The notes below the pieces were generated by a model. The model searched no databases and had not been told where the DNA came from. It saw nothing but the letters and a program-made list of their open reading frames with translations. Of a stretch of DNA of 64,000 bases, positions 23,298 through 33,789 are shown in pieces. Every line of letters starts with the position of its first letter. Position 1 is the first letter of the stretch. Origin of the DNA: Pomphorhynchus laevis (lineage: Eukaryota; Acanthocephala; Palaeacanthocephala; Echinorhynchida; Pomphorhynchidae); NCBI GenBank assembly GCA_012934845.2, contig WNNJ02000029.1, positions 168,665 through 232,664 of the forward strand, in the 5' to 3' direction. The translations under genes were made by a program, and so were the position numbers.

Positions 23298-23876
23298 TCA
23301 ACGACCACTTCTTATGAAGCAGTAAAATGACGAGGAGAGAATTAGTTGTTGAGCAACTAAAGATGAAGGACGGTGGTTTGTGAAAAGATAGTCGTTCCTG
23401 GTTCTGCGGTTTGCTGCATTAAACCAACGACCAGTTCTGTCGTTAAAGTCACCAAGTAACATGTCATAACCGCTGCCCAATATACGATCCAGGAGGTCAC
23501 GGTTCTTGTGAATTTCTCCTGGCCGGATATAGATATTGGCTATGCTGATGCGTTTACCGTTTTTACAGAGTGATATAGCTAAACAAGACAGGGCTGTACG
23601 AGAATAGTTAAGTTAGAGGGATGATCTTAAAGAGCTCTTTACCAGGGTTAAAAGACCTTGAGATGAAGAGGAGTGAGGTGGGGTTATGTACGGAGTATAG
23701 TGGGTGTAGTTGTGCTTAGGGATAAATCGAGTAATGTCCTGGGGTATACGGATGGACCGCGTCTCCTGAAGGGCTATAACATCTGCATCTCTACAAGATA
23801 GAAGGCTAAGGGCAGAAACACCTCCCGAATTCCACTGAAAGATATTCAGTGAAAAAGGCTCTTGATTACTTTGCAT
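23298..23876 (-). pseudogene. LINE copy 1 APE-like endonuclease, broken
   Basis: First part (23876-23613): LNIFQWNSGGVSAL, then DADVIALQETRS with the QE catalytic motif. Second part (23480-23298): YDMLLGDFNDRTGRW (GDFN motif), NDYLF. A region of about 130 bp with frame breaks lies between them. This is an exonuclease-endonuclease-phosphatase fold that nicks target DNA. Confidence 0.7.
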
Positions 23877-24306
23877 TGTGTTAAGTTATCTGGAATAAGA
23901 TGCCTCACTTAGTCCGAACAAGAGGTGAGAAGGTTGCCCTTCCCACACCCAGCCAGACAAGTTAGAGACACTTGCACACGGACGTTATCTTCATTTCCTG
24001 TCGTGACCCCATCTGCCAATCTCCATAGGTATCAATTCTGCTTGGTAATTGTAATAGGAGGCGCTGTTTTGGAAGAAGGTAGGATTGGTTTTGTTGGAAG
24101 AGGATGTGAATCTCCTCTTAGAATTCATACTTAAAGAATTTAATTTTGTTCTCTTCTTTGAAGATTTAACAACATGAAGAGAGATTATGGAAGGCTATGA
24201 GGGTGAATTTGCCAAACTGAAAATCAGTAATTAAATCGATCGAATTGTTTCTTGTTAAAGTGTTTTAAAGAAGTTGAACATTTCGTCCATATTTTGTCCA
24301 GATGAG

Positions 24307-24894
24307 TTACACACCGAATTTGACGTTAAGGGGGAAGTAGACATTATTCTTTACTGTATGTCTTCTCACATAGTCCTCGAATGTTGAACATCTTGACCAC
24401 ACAGGATGTTCAAGTCCGCAATTCATGCATTTTGTGGATAGTTTGCATTGAATGTCATGGACGAATTCATCAGATCCACACACTCCGCATTTCTTCATCC
24501 TACCACAGGTGGAGTTCCAGTGTCCCCACATGAGACACTTGTTACAATATGGAAATGTAAGATTGTCCGTACTTGCAATTGTAAAGTTTAGATTGCAACC
24601 CATAAAAGGATTGAATGCTGCATTTGACAGGAGATGATCATTGTCCTCTTCGGTAATTCCGAATGCAATACGAAGAGTTTGGTCGTCTTTGTTTTTAATA
24701 AATCTAATGTTTTGAAGGGAATAACGCTTTCTAAGTTCTGCGCTATCTTCTTTTTCTAGGTCGGGGATAATATTAGTAATCTTTACTGATGACATAATAG
24801 GCTTTGATACTAGAGTTCCTTTATGGGAACAATTTTCTTTGAAGAACTTTGCAAAAGAGGTGGCTAAGTCCTTATAAAAGTGCAGATCTATCAA
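24307..24894 (-). CDS. LINE copy 1 ORF1 with three zinc knuckles
   Basis: 195 codons without interruption. The C-terminal half has CNKCLMWGHWNSTC (CX2CX4HX4C), CGVCGSDEFVHDIQC and CMNCGLEHPVWSRC, the spacing typical of Jockey/I-group ORF1 proteins that bind element RNA. The N-terminal half is probably truncated compared with full-length ORF1. Only this part of the element is still open. The frame may be a survivor rather than functional. Confidence 0.7.
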   Translation of the reverse strand: MIDLHFYKDLATSFAKFFKENCSHKGTLVSKPIMSSVKITNIIPDLEKEDSAELRKRYSLQNIRFIKNKDDQTLRIAFGITEEDNDHLLSNAAFNPFMGCNLNFTIASTDNLTFPYCNKCLMWGHWNSTCGRMKKCGVCGSDEFVHDIQCKLSTKCMNCGLEHPVWSRCSTFEDYVRRHTVKNNVYFPLNVKFGV

Positions 24895-25080
24895 ATAGCA
24901 ACTTTGTCAAAAAATCATTTTTCTACCTTTAAGGATTGATAACTGATTAGTGTTTGAGAATTCCGGCACTTCTAGCCTAAATACACGGGGCGCTGTCAAT
25001 TAATCCGAAAGAATAGAGAAGCTATCGCTCGAAAGAAGCCAGAGATATTAAAATATAAATATTCAGAAATATAAGAATAT

Positions 25081-25314
25081 TATATTTTGTAATATTCTGT
25101 TATATTATAATTTATATTTTATATTCCTCTGAATAATATTTTTTATATAACATTATATTCTAATAAAGTTATAAAAATATTATTATAAATATTATATTAT
25201 ATTTTGTAATATTCTGTTATATTATAATTTATATTTTATATTCCTCTGAATAATATTTTTTATATAACATTATATTCTAATAAAGTTATAAAAATATTAT
25301 TATAAATATAATAT
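25081..25314. repeat. Perfect 117-bp tandem pair
   Basis: TATATTTTGTAATATTCTGT starts at 25081 and 25198. The two AT-rich units appear identical over at least 110 bp, implying a very recent duplication (or an assembly artefact). Confidence 0.9.
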
Positions 25315-26827
25315 TATATTAATATTATAATATTATATTATATAATATTATATATTAATATATTACAAATAATATACTAATATTATTTTAATTATTAAAA
25401 TTACCTAATATAAATAAATTAAAAATTATATTCTTATACGATATCGTGAAATTTACTGGAAATTTTTTAAACATAAATTTTACAAATTGAATTTAAATTT
25501 AGTGAAGTATATGAAAAAGTATATTGTGCGAATTTAAATAAATCTAAATATATCGTTGTAGGAGAACATTATGATGTAACTAGTACGAAAGACTTAAATC
25601 CACTGAATATTATCAAATCGTATAAAATCAGTTTCCTAATGCTAGAATGTCTATCATTGGATCACGTACTTAATGGTTCTAGCGGGTGAAATGCGTACTT
25701 ACCCATTTCATTTATTTATTTTAAAAGCGAAATGCATTCGTCTTCTATTTCAAGTTAAGTATTTTTTATTAGTTTTTTTCAAACTAGTTTTTAAGTCGAC
25801 TGTTTTATTATGAACAAATGTCGATTATGTCAATCTAACTCAAATATCATACCAAATATTATATTACATTTGTATGAATACAAACCATTCAATTTGATAA
25901 TTTTTATCCAATGATATCATATCTTGAAAACAGTATCATCGTTCGAGATAAAAGTTGTTGTAGTAGAAGTATAGCTCGTTTAATTCAAAGTCATTGAGCA
26001 TATACCTATATCTACGTTTATCCAGTTCATCTTATTGAGCATTCAATTCTTTTATCTATTTCTTTATGCCTGACAAAATAAAAACAGGTCGTCAGCATAA
26101 TAAAACCACGTGATAACTTTATCTAATTGACAGATTATATGTCAGTCAATAAATAACACTGTTTTAGCATTGTAACCACGGATAAGTTGAGATTAGCATT
26201 TTACGGAGATCGAATCGAGCTGATGTTCTTCAACGTCGCTGTATTCAATAGCTTTGCCTCGTCGTACTCCACATCTGTATCATCAACATATGAGTATAAT
26301 GAAAATCACAAAATTTCGAAATATGAAGAATAGTCGACGTGAAGATAAGATAGTTTGTTCCCCTCGTTTTCTCAGATTCAGGTGGCCTGGTTCATGCACG
26401 ATACCCGTTTTGAAACAGATAGCCGATTGCAATCAGCTAAACAGCAAAATCGAAATTATACCGAGTGTATATGCAAATTGAAACTAGTTTATTGGCTTTA
26501 CACTGGCCGTAAACTACTCTTTGCATACGAGGATTTTACTCCGGTTCAAAGAATATCAGATTTTATTCGCTGTCGAGTTACCGGGTAAATGATTGCAATA
26601 TATCAGATGTTCCTTAAATGGATGATGAAAATGTCATCCAATTATTTTATAATTTTTCTCGCTATGGGACTTGCTTTTTAAGCTTTTTAATTTACAAATT
26701 GAATTTTCAATTAATCACTGTTATATTAAAAAATAATAAATAAACAAAAATGATAATTTATCTTTATAAAAAATAAATTTTATAATAAATATTATAAATA
26801 AATATAATATAATAATTAAATATACAA
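25315..26827. other. Unassigned DNA, weak coding signal near 26.2-26.6 kb
   Basis: At 26190-26600 the base composition rises towards the window's coding regions. Open pieces include FFNVAVFNSFASSYSTS (about 26226) and, after an acceptor-like TTTTCTCAG at about 26377, QVAWFMHDTRFETDSRLQS running to a stop at 26588. I recognise no family. This could be two exons of a host gene or chance frames. Confidence 0.25.
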
Positions 26828-28830
26828 TTAAATCAGCTAACTGAGTCTACGTATTGTTATATAATTATAAAATAAACAAAACATAATAATGCTAAATCAA
26901 AATTTAATAATTAAATAATAAAATTAATAATTGTTTTTAGATTTTCTATAATTTTAATCAAGTTAAAAAATAAAAATAAAAATAAAAAAAATAAAAAATA
27001 AAATTTAAAATAAACGTCATTTTTATGAATTGACTAATAAATAACAGACGTTGTATCAGAATAAGAATTAGAGGTCATCAGGAGGAACTGCTATGCTATC
27101 AGGTTTCGGCCCCTAACTCCTCTACCCAACATAGCAGCGGGGCCAAATACATGCTAATGATGTATTTCCTCTGAAATAACTATCTAGTATCTTATTCTAA
27201 TGCAAAGTATATTATTTATTATTCATCCATAAAAATTTGCCACTTAAGAGTTTAAATTTATTCTTTATATTATTGTGTTGATTTATATATTTTACTATTT
27301 TCTGCTTGATGTTATTTTTATAGTAACCTAGTTTAAAATATGTATCTATTAAATTATTTAAATGATTTTTAAGAAAGCCAATATCATTACATATTGTTGC
27401 AATTCTTAAAATTTCATTATTTAATGTATTATATTTTATATTATATGGTATGCATGAATGCTCATGCAAAAATATGTTTCTTGTAAATTTAAATATGTCA
27501 TCTTTACGATATAAATTAATAGTAGTTTTAGTTAATGTTAATTTAATGTTCATATCTAGATATACACCTTCTTTATCATTAATATTGGTTTTGTTAAGAA
27601 TAAGGCTTTCTGGATAAATGTGCTCACTAATTGAATAAAAATTATTAGAATTAAATACACATATATCATCAATGTATCGAAACATATATTTCATATATTT
27701 ATATTGTTTAGATTTAGTTTTTACACAGTTATGAACAAATTCATATTCTATAAAGCTTAAAAACAAGTCAGCTATAATTGGGCTACTATTACCACCCATT
27801 GGAACACCTTTTACTTGTCTAAATATAGATGTCCCTACTTTTAAATAATTTTGATTTATCAAAATATTTAAGGATTCTATTAATTCAATTTTATCCATAT
27901 ATTTATATTTATTTGATGGTTTAATTTTTGTTAGATAGGCGTTATAATTATTATAACATATATATGTATATCTTTTTCCGAATATAAGATTAATTAATTT
28001 TACTAACGCTTCTTTAATATCTACTAAATCTAGATTTGTATAAAGCGTACTAAAATCGTATGTATTTATATTTTGAAAATTTATTCCTTTTGTCTGTTCT
28101 AAAAATTCTTTTGTAGAATTAATACTGAAATAGTGTTTTATACCAGTATTAATTTCGATTACCTTGCAATATTTTTTAAAATGTGCTTTAATTACTTTAA
28201 GCATTTTATTCATATAAACAGAAAGTGGTTTTAATGTACATTTAAACGCACTACATATGAACCTAGGTTTTATTGGATTTTTATGTAATTTTGGATTCCA
28301 ATATAATATAGGTATAGTTTTATTATCTAATTCAACCTTTATACCCTTTTTATCCATTATAGAACAGTGACTTGTAATAATTGATTCTAAACTCAACTCA
28401 CTACGTTCATATGCTGGATTTACATTTAAATCATTAGAATTAACCTCTTTCATTAGTATATCATAATAAAGCTTTTTACATATGAAGACAAAGTTATTAC
28501 TAGCTTTATCAATAGTTGTTATTATATAGTTATCCTTTAATTTAGTAAGTTCTTTATACATATCTTTATTAATTTTATCTTTCATTTTATAATTGTTTGT
28601 TATTTTCATTTTATTTTTAATTTTATCAAATATATAATCTTTCCAAATTTTTATCTTAGATATATTCGAGCTTTCACTATTAATCAGCTTACTAAAGTAA
28701 TCATTTAAGTTATTATATAACGAACTGTATATTTTATTTTTGTCGTTGTTGTTATTTAATCTATATTTATACCCTTTCGATAGCAGCTTTCTTAATTCAC
28801 AATTTTCAATTAATTTTTATAATAATTTAT
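26828..28830 (-). mobile_element. Naiad-type PLE, copy D, 5'-truncated
   Basis: Minus strand. The 3' terminus AGCTGATTTAAT is at about 26828, followed inward by AT-rich UTR, the conserved block at 27060-27180 and an intact RT at 27212-28609 whose frame stays open further upstream to about 28800 (LLSKGYKYRLNNNN...). The upstream GIY-YIG domain is absent, consistent with 5' truncation during target-primed insertion. Confidence 0.8.
27212..28609 (-). CDS. Naiad-type PLE reverse transcriptase, uninterrupted
   Basis: 465 residues from the first ATG, with about 60 more in-frame codons upstream. Motifs: DKASNNFVFICKK (34-46), WNPKLHKNPIKPRFI (104-118), TYDFSTLYTNL with catalytic Asp185, GVPMGGNSSP (268-277), RYIDDICVF with the YIDD pair at 312-315, and YLDMNIK. 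This is the PLE/telomerase-like RT class. All catalytic aspartates are present, unusual among the broken elements here, but the endonuclease domain is missing, so it could act only in trans. The start ATG at 28609 is internal to the ancestral protein. Confidence 0.85.
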   Translation of the reverse strand: MKITNNYKMKDKINKDMYKELTKLKDNYIITTIDKASNNFVFICKKLYYDILMKEVNSNDLNVNPAYERSELSLESIITSHCSIMDKKGIKVELDNKTIPILYWNPKLHKNPIKPRFICSAFKCTLKPLSVYMNKMLKVIKAHFKKYCKVIEINTGIKHYFSINSTKEFLEQTKGINFQNINTYDFSTLYTNLDLVDIKEALVKLINLIFGKRYTYICYNNYNAYLTKIKPSNKYKYMDKIELIESLNILINQNYLKVGTSIFRQVKGVPMGGNSSPIIADLFLSFIEYEFVHNCVKTKSKQYKYMKYMFRYIDDICVFNSNNFYSISEHIYPESLILNKTNINDKEGVYLDMNIKLTLTKTTINLYRKDDIFKFTRNIFLHEHSCIPYNIKYNTLNNEILRIATICNDIGFLKNHLNNLIDTYFKLGYYKNNIKQKIVKYINQHNNIKNKFKLLSGKFLWMNNK

Positions 28831-29059
28831 TTTTATAATAAATATAATAATATTATAACAAATAAATATTAAATTAATAAATCTTTAAATTGACAGTTCC
28901 TGCTTTTATTATCTACTTAAAATTAAATTGATAAAACTATTTTTCGTTTATAAAAAGATTATTCAAACTCCTAATAATATGACATTGAACTATAGGATGT
29001 TGTAAATAATATTTCTCGGCTTCGGAAAATAATTATTTCAATAGATTGTACTAAGAAAA

Positions 29060-32000
29060 CATGGGCTTTATTTAAATACCTAAAATACATAGTCATATAT
29101 CATAACATTTACCCCACACCATTCAATACCATACTTTTAGGTAACATAGTCTTGCTGATAGAGCGGAGTTCTTCTTTAACGACGTTGTATCTTTTTTCTT
29201 GTCTTTTCATGAGGGCCATCGTTGAATGTTGTTCCTTCATTACCTTCATTGATCTTTTGTCGAATAGTTTCGTTGAGCAATATTTCTTTGCCCACGTGTA
29301 CCGATCGTAGTCCATTATCATCGTTGACTGTTTGTCGTCAATTAGCCTAATTGTCTGTTTCTCCTTCGCCCTCGTTGATTGGGTCAATGTTATCAATAGT
29401 GACGTGGTATTTCTGCGCGTGTCGTTGGCATGTAATAATTGTCGTTGATAAATAATTGATTCGATAAATCCAACGTTCTATAATGTATATTACGCTCCTG
29501 ATATTGCATATTTTGTCGAGGAAGTTCAGAATCTGACGTTGCGTTCGATATTTGTGGATATGGCGATAAACATTTTGTAGATATAAATGTTTTACGGTCA
29601 TTGAGCAAGCGTACTTGCGCGTAGTTGGGGATTTGGATGGATAAGTTCGGCTGATTCAATAGTGTTTTAGAATTTACTTGAGCGATTTAGGCGTTTGACA
29701 ATAGTGTCCATGTTGTAGCAGCCATTCCCGTAGATGAATTCCACTTTGAGATCGACGATTAAAAGTGATCAACCATTTGAGAGATGTTGCATTCGTAGCA
29801 GAGTTTATTAATAAACGAGTTACGTAAATGGCGTCGGGTAAAACACTAACAATTTCGCAAAGTCACATCCTTAGTTACTAAGACGCACTTCTATAGCCTT
29901 CCAGACTATCCCGTTGTATCGTTCAATTTGTATGATACCAATATGGTTATCAAGGATACATGTGTAAGACCTATTCTATTCGAGAGGATTAATCGACAGA
30001 ATCCGTCCGAGTCAAATGCATATGCATCGTCAGTGTGCACGGAATTGGGACAACCGAAGATCACGAAAATTTGTTTATACATTCGATATTTTTTGGCTGG
30101 AAGTATCATGACAAGTAAAGCCAAATGGAAAACGGCTAAATGAGTCGAGCATCAATAACACATAATTGTTTCTATTCGTAGTTTAGCAGATGCTACTTAA
30201 ATTCCAGAGAAAGTCGTTCGAACGGTTGCTTAGATGATTTAAAGTAAGTGATCGGTGAGATAAATTACCTCGATTTGAGTATAGCACAGTGCATCTATCG
30301 ATTGTATTTTTTACATCTTCATGAAAGCTAGTAAAGTTTCCTGTTGAAACCAGATACCAAAGTCTAGTTCTTCCGGGATAACAAAGTGAAGTTCTTTGAG
30401 GTCGCGAGTCTCTTTTAAGGATAAAGTATTTAAACTTGTATCGCGAGATAGGGTATCTGCAGCATGATTTAGCTTTTTTGACCAATATATAATGTAGAAC
30501 TTGCACTCTTAATTTAAGGCGCCATCTCAATATTTTGTCGTTTTATTTTGTTTGATTGAGATAAAAATATTAATGAAATTGAACGCTGGTTCGTCAATAT
30601 TATAAACATGCGGCCTGATGACAAATGTCGCCTATGATGTATCGACAAGATGGCAAGAGTTTTATTCTCTGTAGTGAGAATCGCAGGCCATGGTTATCGA
30701 GTAATTGAGAAAATAACGATTTTCACGTGCTGTAGAAAAGCCCCGATAGTCATGTTGTTAATATCCATCTCAACTACGAAAGATAAGTCGAAGTTGATTT
30801 TCGAAAATGTCGCTTCGGCGATTGATAATATGATTTGTTCGAAGGTATTACTGCATTATTGTCTAGAGAAAACTTCGAGATGTTCCGCAATGGCTTGATG
30901 CATTTTGAGTATGGTGAGATCCAACGCGTGTAATAAGCGAAGAAACCCAGCATGTGTTGGAGCGACTTGGAATCGTGTGGAACTGCCTTTTTTGTAGAAG
31001 AGTAATTCAGTCTGGATTAGGTTGGATGTTCCCATCAGAGATTAGGTAACCCAATTACTTGATATTTGAAGTACCAATTGTGCTCTTTGTCCAATTAATT
31101 AAAACGTATACTTGTTGCATGTGTTCAAAAAGCGGTTGACCTTTAACTCGTTGTCTTAACGATCTTTTGTTCGATTACGACATCGTCTATGTATGAATAT
31201 GTATCTTCCAGATTTTCGATGTTTGTTACATGCATCATTATAAGTTAAAACGTTGTGACGGTGCTTGTTAGGTCGAAAGGAAGTCATTTGAATTGGAATA
31301 ATTACCCATTTGTGTCATATAAAACGGTATTTTATAATACGAATTATTTATGTCGAATGAACTGAACACCTGATACGGTGACAATCGATGAATCAGATCG
31401 TCAATTCGATGCAACGAAACACATCCAGGAAATAAATTTGTTAATCATAGAAGAGTAGTTGATCACCCTTCTTTTATTTTTAGATGGATTGATCACGACT
31501 ACTAATTGGGCACGCCATTGATATTTGCCTGGTACAATATCATCTTAAAGTAGCTTGTTTAATCCAGTTTTAATAAAATCGTTTTCTTGTAGATTTCCGC
31601 TTCGCGATTTTGTTGTTATTGGCCGTTGATTCAACTTTCATGATGGTGGCACATTCTACAGAAAAGAGTGGTATTTCGTTTTGGAACTGAATGGTAAGAC
31701 TTGAATGTTGTTGTAGAAACAGTAGGCAAGAATTATATCACAATATGGTGAAGGAAAAAGTAAAATTGCGTATGCATCGTGAATGTGAACCATCCAAATG
31801 TGAACATTCACTGAATCACGGTTACATCGGCATGCATCCTAAGGCCAGTGAGAAAGGTCACTAACGTCAGAAAAGTCATTTCGTCGATGACCTTTCCGAT
31901 GGATATCATAATTGATCATACTTACAATAACACTGTTGATAGTTAGTCTGAAGTTTTGAATGCTTTACACACTTTTGAAAAATGTCAGGCTTTGACACAT

Positions 32001-32795
32001 TATCGACAGAAAACATTTAAGTCGATACATTGATTGCGCAGTGATTGCTACCTCCAGAGAAAAAACATCGTATTGTGAGTGCACAACATTGAGTACTATA
32101 GGATGGATACGTGTTTCATTGCTAGATTCATTAAGACAACATTGATAATAAACTGTTTAGTGTCAAGATGCTCATGTGATTTAGATACAAAGAGTGCAGA
32201 TTAAATTTTGGCTGATAGTGTACGGCAATACCATAAGCGTGTTACTTGTTCTTGACGTCATTTTCTAGCAGGCGTATATCCAATAAATGGATAACAGAAA
32301 CAAGTGTATCGAGCAGGAAGATATCTTGATCCTCCTTTGTACTGACTGCTTAAACTTGCATTCATTTGCAATCGACCCCAGATTCAGGATGTACTTATCC
32401 ATCGACTCGGTTTGCTGTTGCTGCAATGTTCGTAGCTTGTATCGTGTACATACAGCGTTTTGAAAGACAATAAATGACTGCTTGAGAGTGTATATAACAG
32501 ATTTGTAATCAATTGAGTGGCTGAAAAGGTCAAATACGTCTGGTGATACTTAGTTGATCAGTAGTTGTTGCTTGGCTGAATCAGTCACTGACTAGATTGT
32601 CGATAGAAACACCGTAAAACGTTGATACCAGTGATGCCAGATCTTTTTGGAATTCGATTAGGCTAATAATGAATCGAGGATGTTAGATTTCAGCAGCCTA
32701 TCCATTCATATTGAACAATGTTTAAATAAATTGTACATAGAAAAGGAGGCTTTATTTAAACATCTAAAATACAAAATCATATATCATAACATAAA
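29060..32795 (-). mobile_element. Gypsy-like LTR retrotransposon fossil
   Basis: Minus strand, heavily decayed (well over ten breaks). RNase H/RT-type sequence lies around 30.4-31.6 kb, and integrase core and C-terminal type sequence around 29.4-30.1 kb, in the Gypsy order. Direct repeats of about 50-60 bp beginning GGCTTTATTTAAA lie at the two ends (about 29067 and 32748) and may be remnants of terminal repeats. An old, inactive insertion. Confidence 0.65.
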
Positions 32796-33004
32796 TTTTG
32801 AATAATTCTGTTATCTATTAAATTCTAAAATCAATTCTATTATTTCCAACATTAAAATTACAAAAAAGATTTAAAATATGATAATTTATTTTCATTAATT
32901 AATAAATTCAATAGATAACATAATTTTATAGTAATATATTTTTAAAAATATTTATTAAATATTAATTAGGAAATCTATGATTAAATTATATTTAATAATT
33001 TATT

Positions 33005-33258
33005 AATGATTTATTAATCTGAGATGTGCTTATTTGACCTCGATGCCATCTTTCAGTGATTGAGGTAAAAAATCAATTCTACATTCAAAAAAGTATATAA
33101 AAGGTATCTAAAATTATGTCTCGATGAACTCTCGGATGTCTAGTTGAAATCATACCTTGTTTGCTTGTTATCTTCTCGTGTACGAATCACTTGTCGATTT
33201 CCAATAAACTCCAGTCTTCCAGCTTAGTGCAATCGAATATGTGGTTCACGTATCCACA
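33005..33258 (+). mobile_element. Possible solo LTR-like fossil
   Basis: A TATAAAAGG box and a downstream AATAAA in LTR-like spacing, in a sequence richer in mixed bases than its AT flanks. No partner repeat was found in the window, so this is tentative. Confidence 0.25.
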
Positions 33259-33290
33259 TGACTTTTGGCATAGAATATCAAAAGTCATGT
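33256..33290. repeat. 12-bp palindrome
   Basis: ACATGACTTTTG (33256-33267) and CAAAAGTCATGT (33279-33290). Confidence 0.8.
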
Positions 33291-33789
33291 ACATGTATAA
33301 TTAGTAAATTATATTTTATTAATTAGTGAATAAATTTGACAAATTTAATAATTGATAAATTATTAATGATTAAAATTATAAAATTATAATCATTATAATC
33401 ATTTAATAACAAATTAATTAAATTTAATGTTTTATGAATTTAATTTATAAATTAAATTTATAATCTACATTTTCAATAGATTAAAAATAAAGAATAGTAG
33501 ATATTACTATTAAACTAAAAATAGTAAAAAAAATAACACGGCAAATATATCAAATACAAAACAAATTAAAATTATTAATTATTTGTATTTGTTAAATACA
33601 AAAATTAAAAAAACGCATAAAATTAAACATTAAATTAAAAAATTAAATATTAAAACCAAATCAATAAAGTTTAAACAAATCCTTATTTAGAATTAAGAAC
33701 AACTCTTGCACTCTTCAACAATAATGAAACAATAACTGAGAAATTTCACAACAATGAAAAGCAACAAATGTTATAGACGAGTTTATTTT
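33291..33789. other. AT-rich DNA, nothing recognised
   Basis: Low-complexity A/T sequence immediately 5' of the RTE element. No gene seen. Confidence 0.5.

Larger units (their letters stand above)
21305..24960 (-). mobile_element. APE-type LINE (Jockey/I-like group), copy 1, decayed
   Basis: Minus strand, 3' end near 21305 in an AT simple-sequence tail. Parts in order: CCHC-bearing ORF1 (24894-24307), endonuclease (23876-23298), reverse transcriptase (22447-21854) and a C-terminal piece (21775-21593). Separate frames show several frameshifts and stops. A second copy is at 39.8-42.6 kb. The clade within the Jockey/I/R1 group is not certain. Confidence 0.75.

Noticed and set aside
26355-26588. 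Ig-domain-like exon (QVAWFMHDTR)
   Set aside because: Only a loose resemblance; no cysteine pattern of an Ig fold follows. Left as unassigned.
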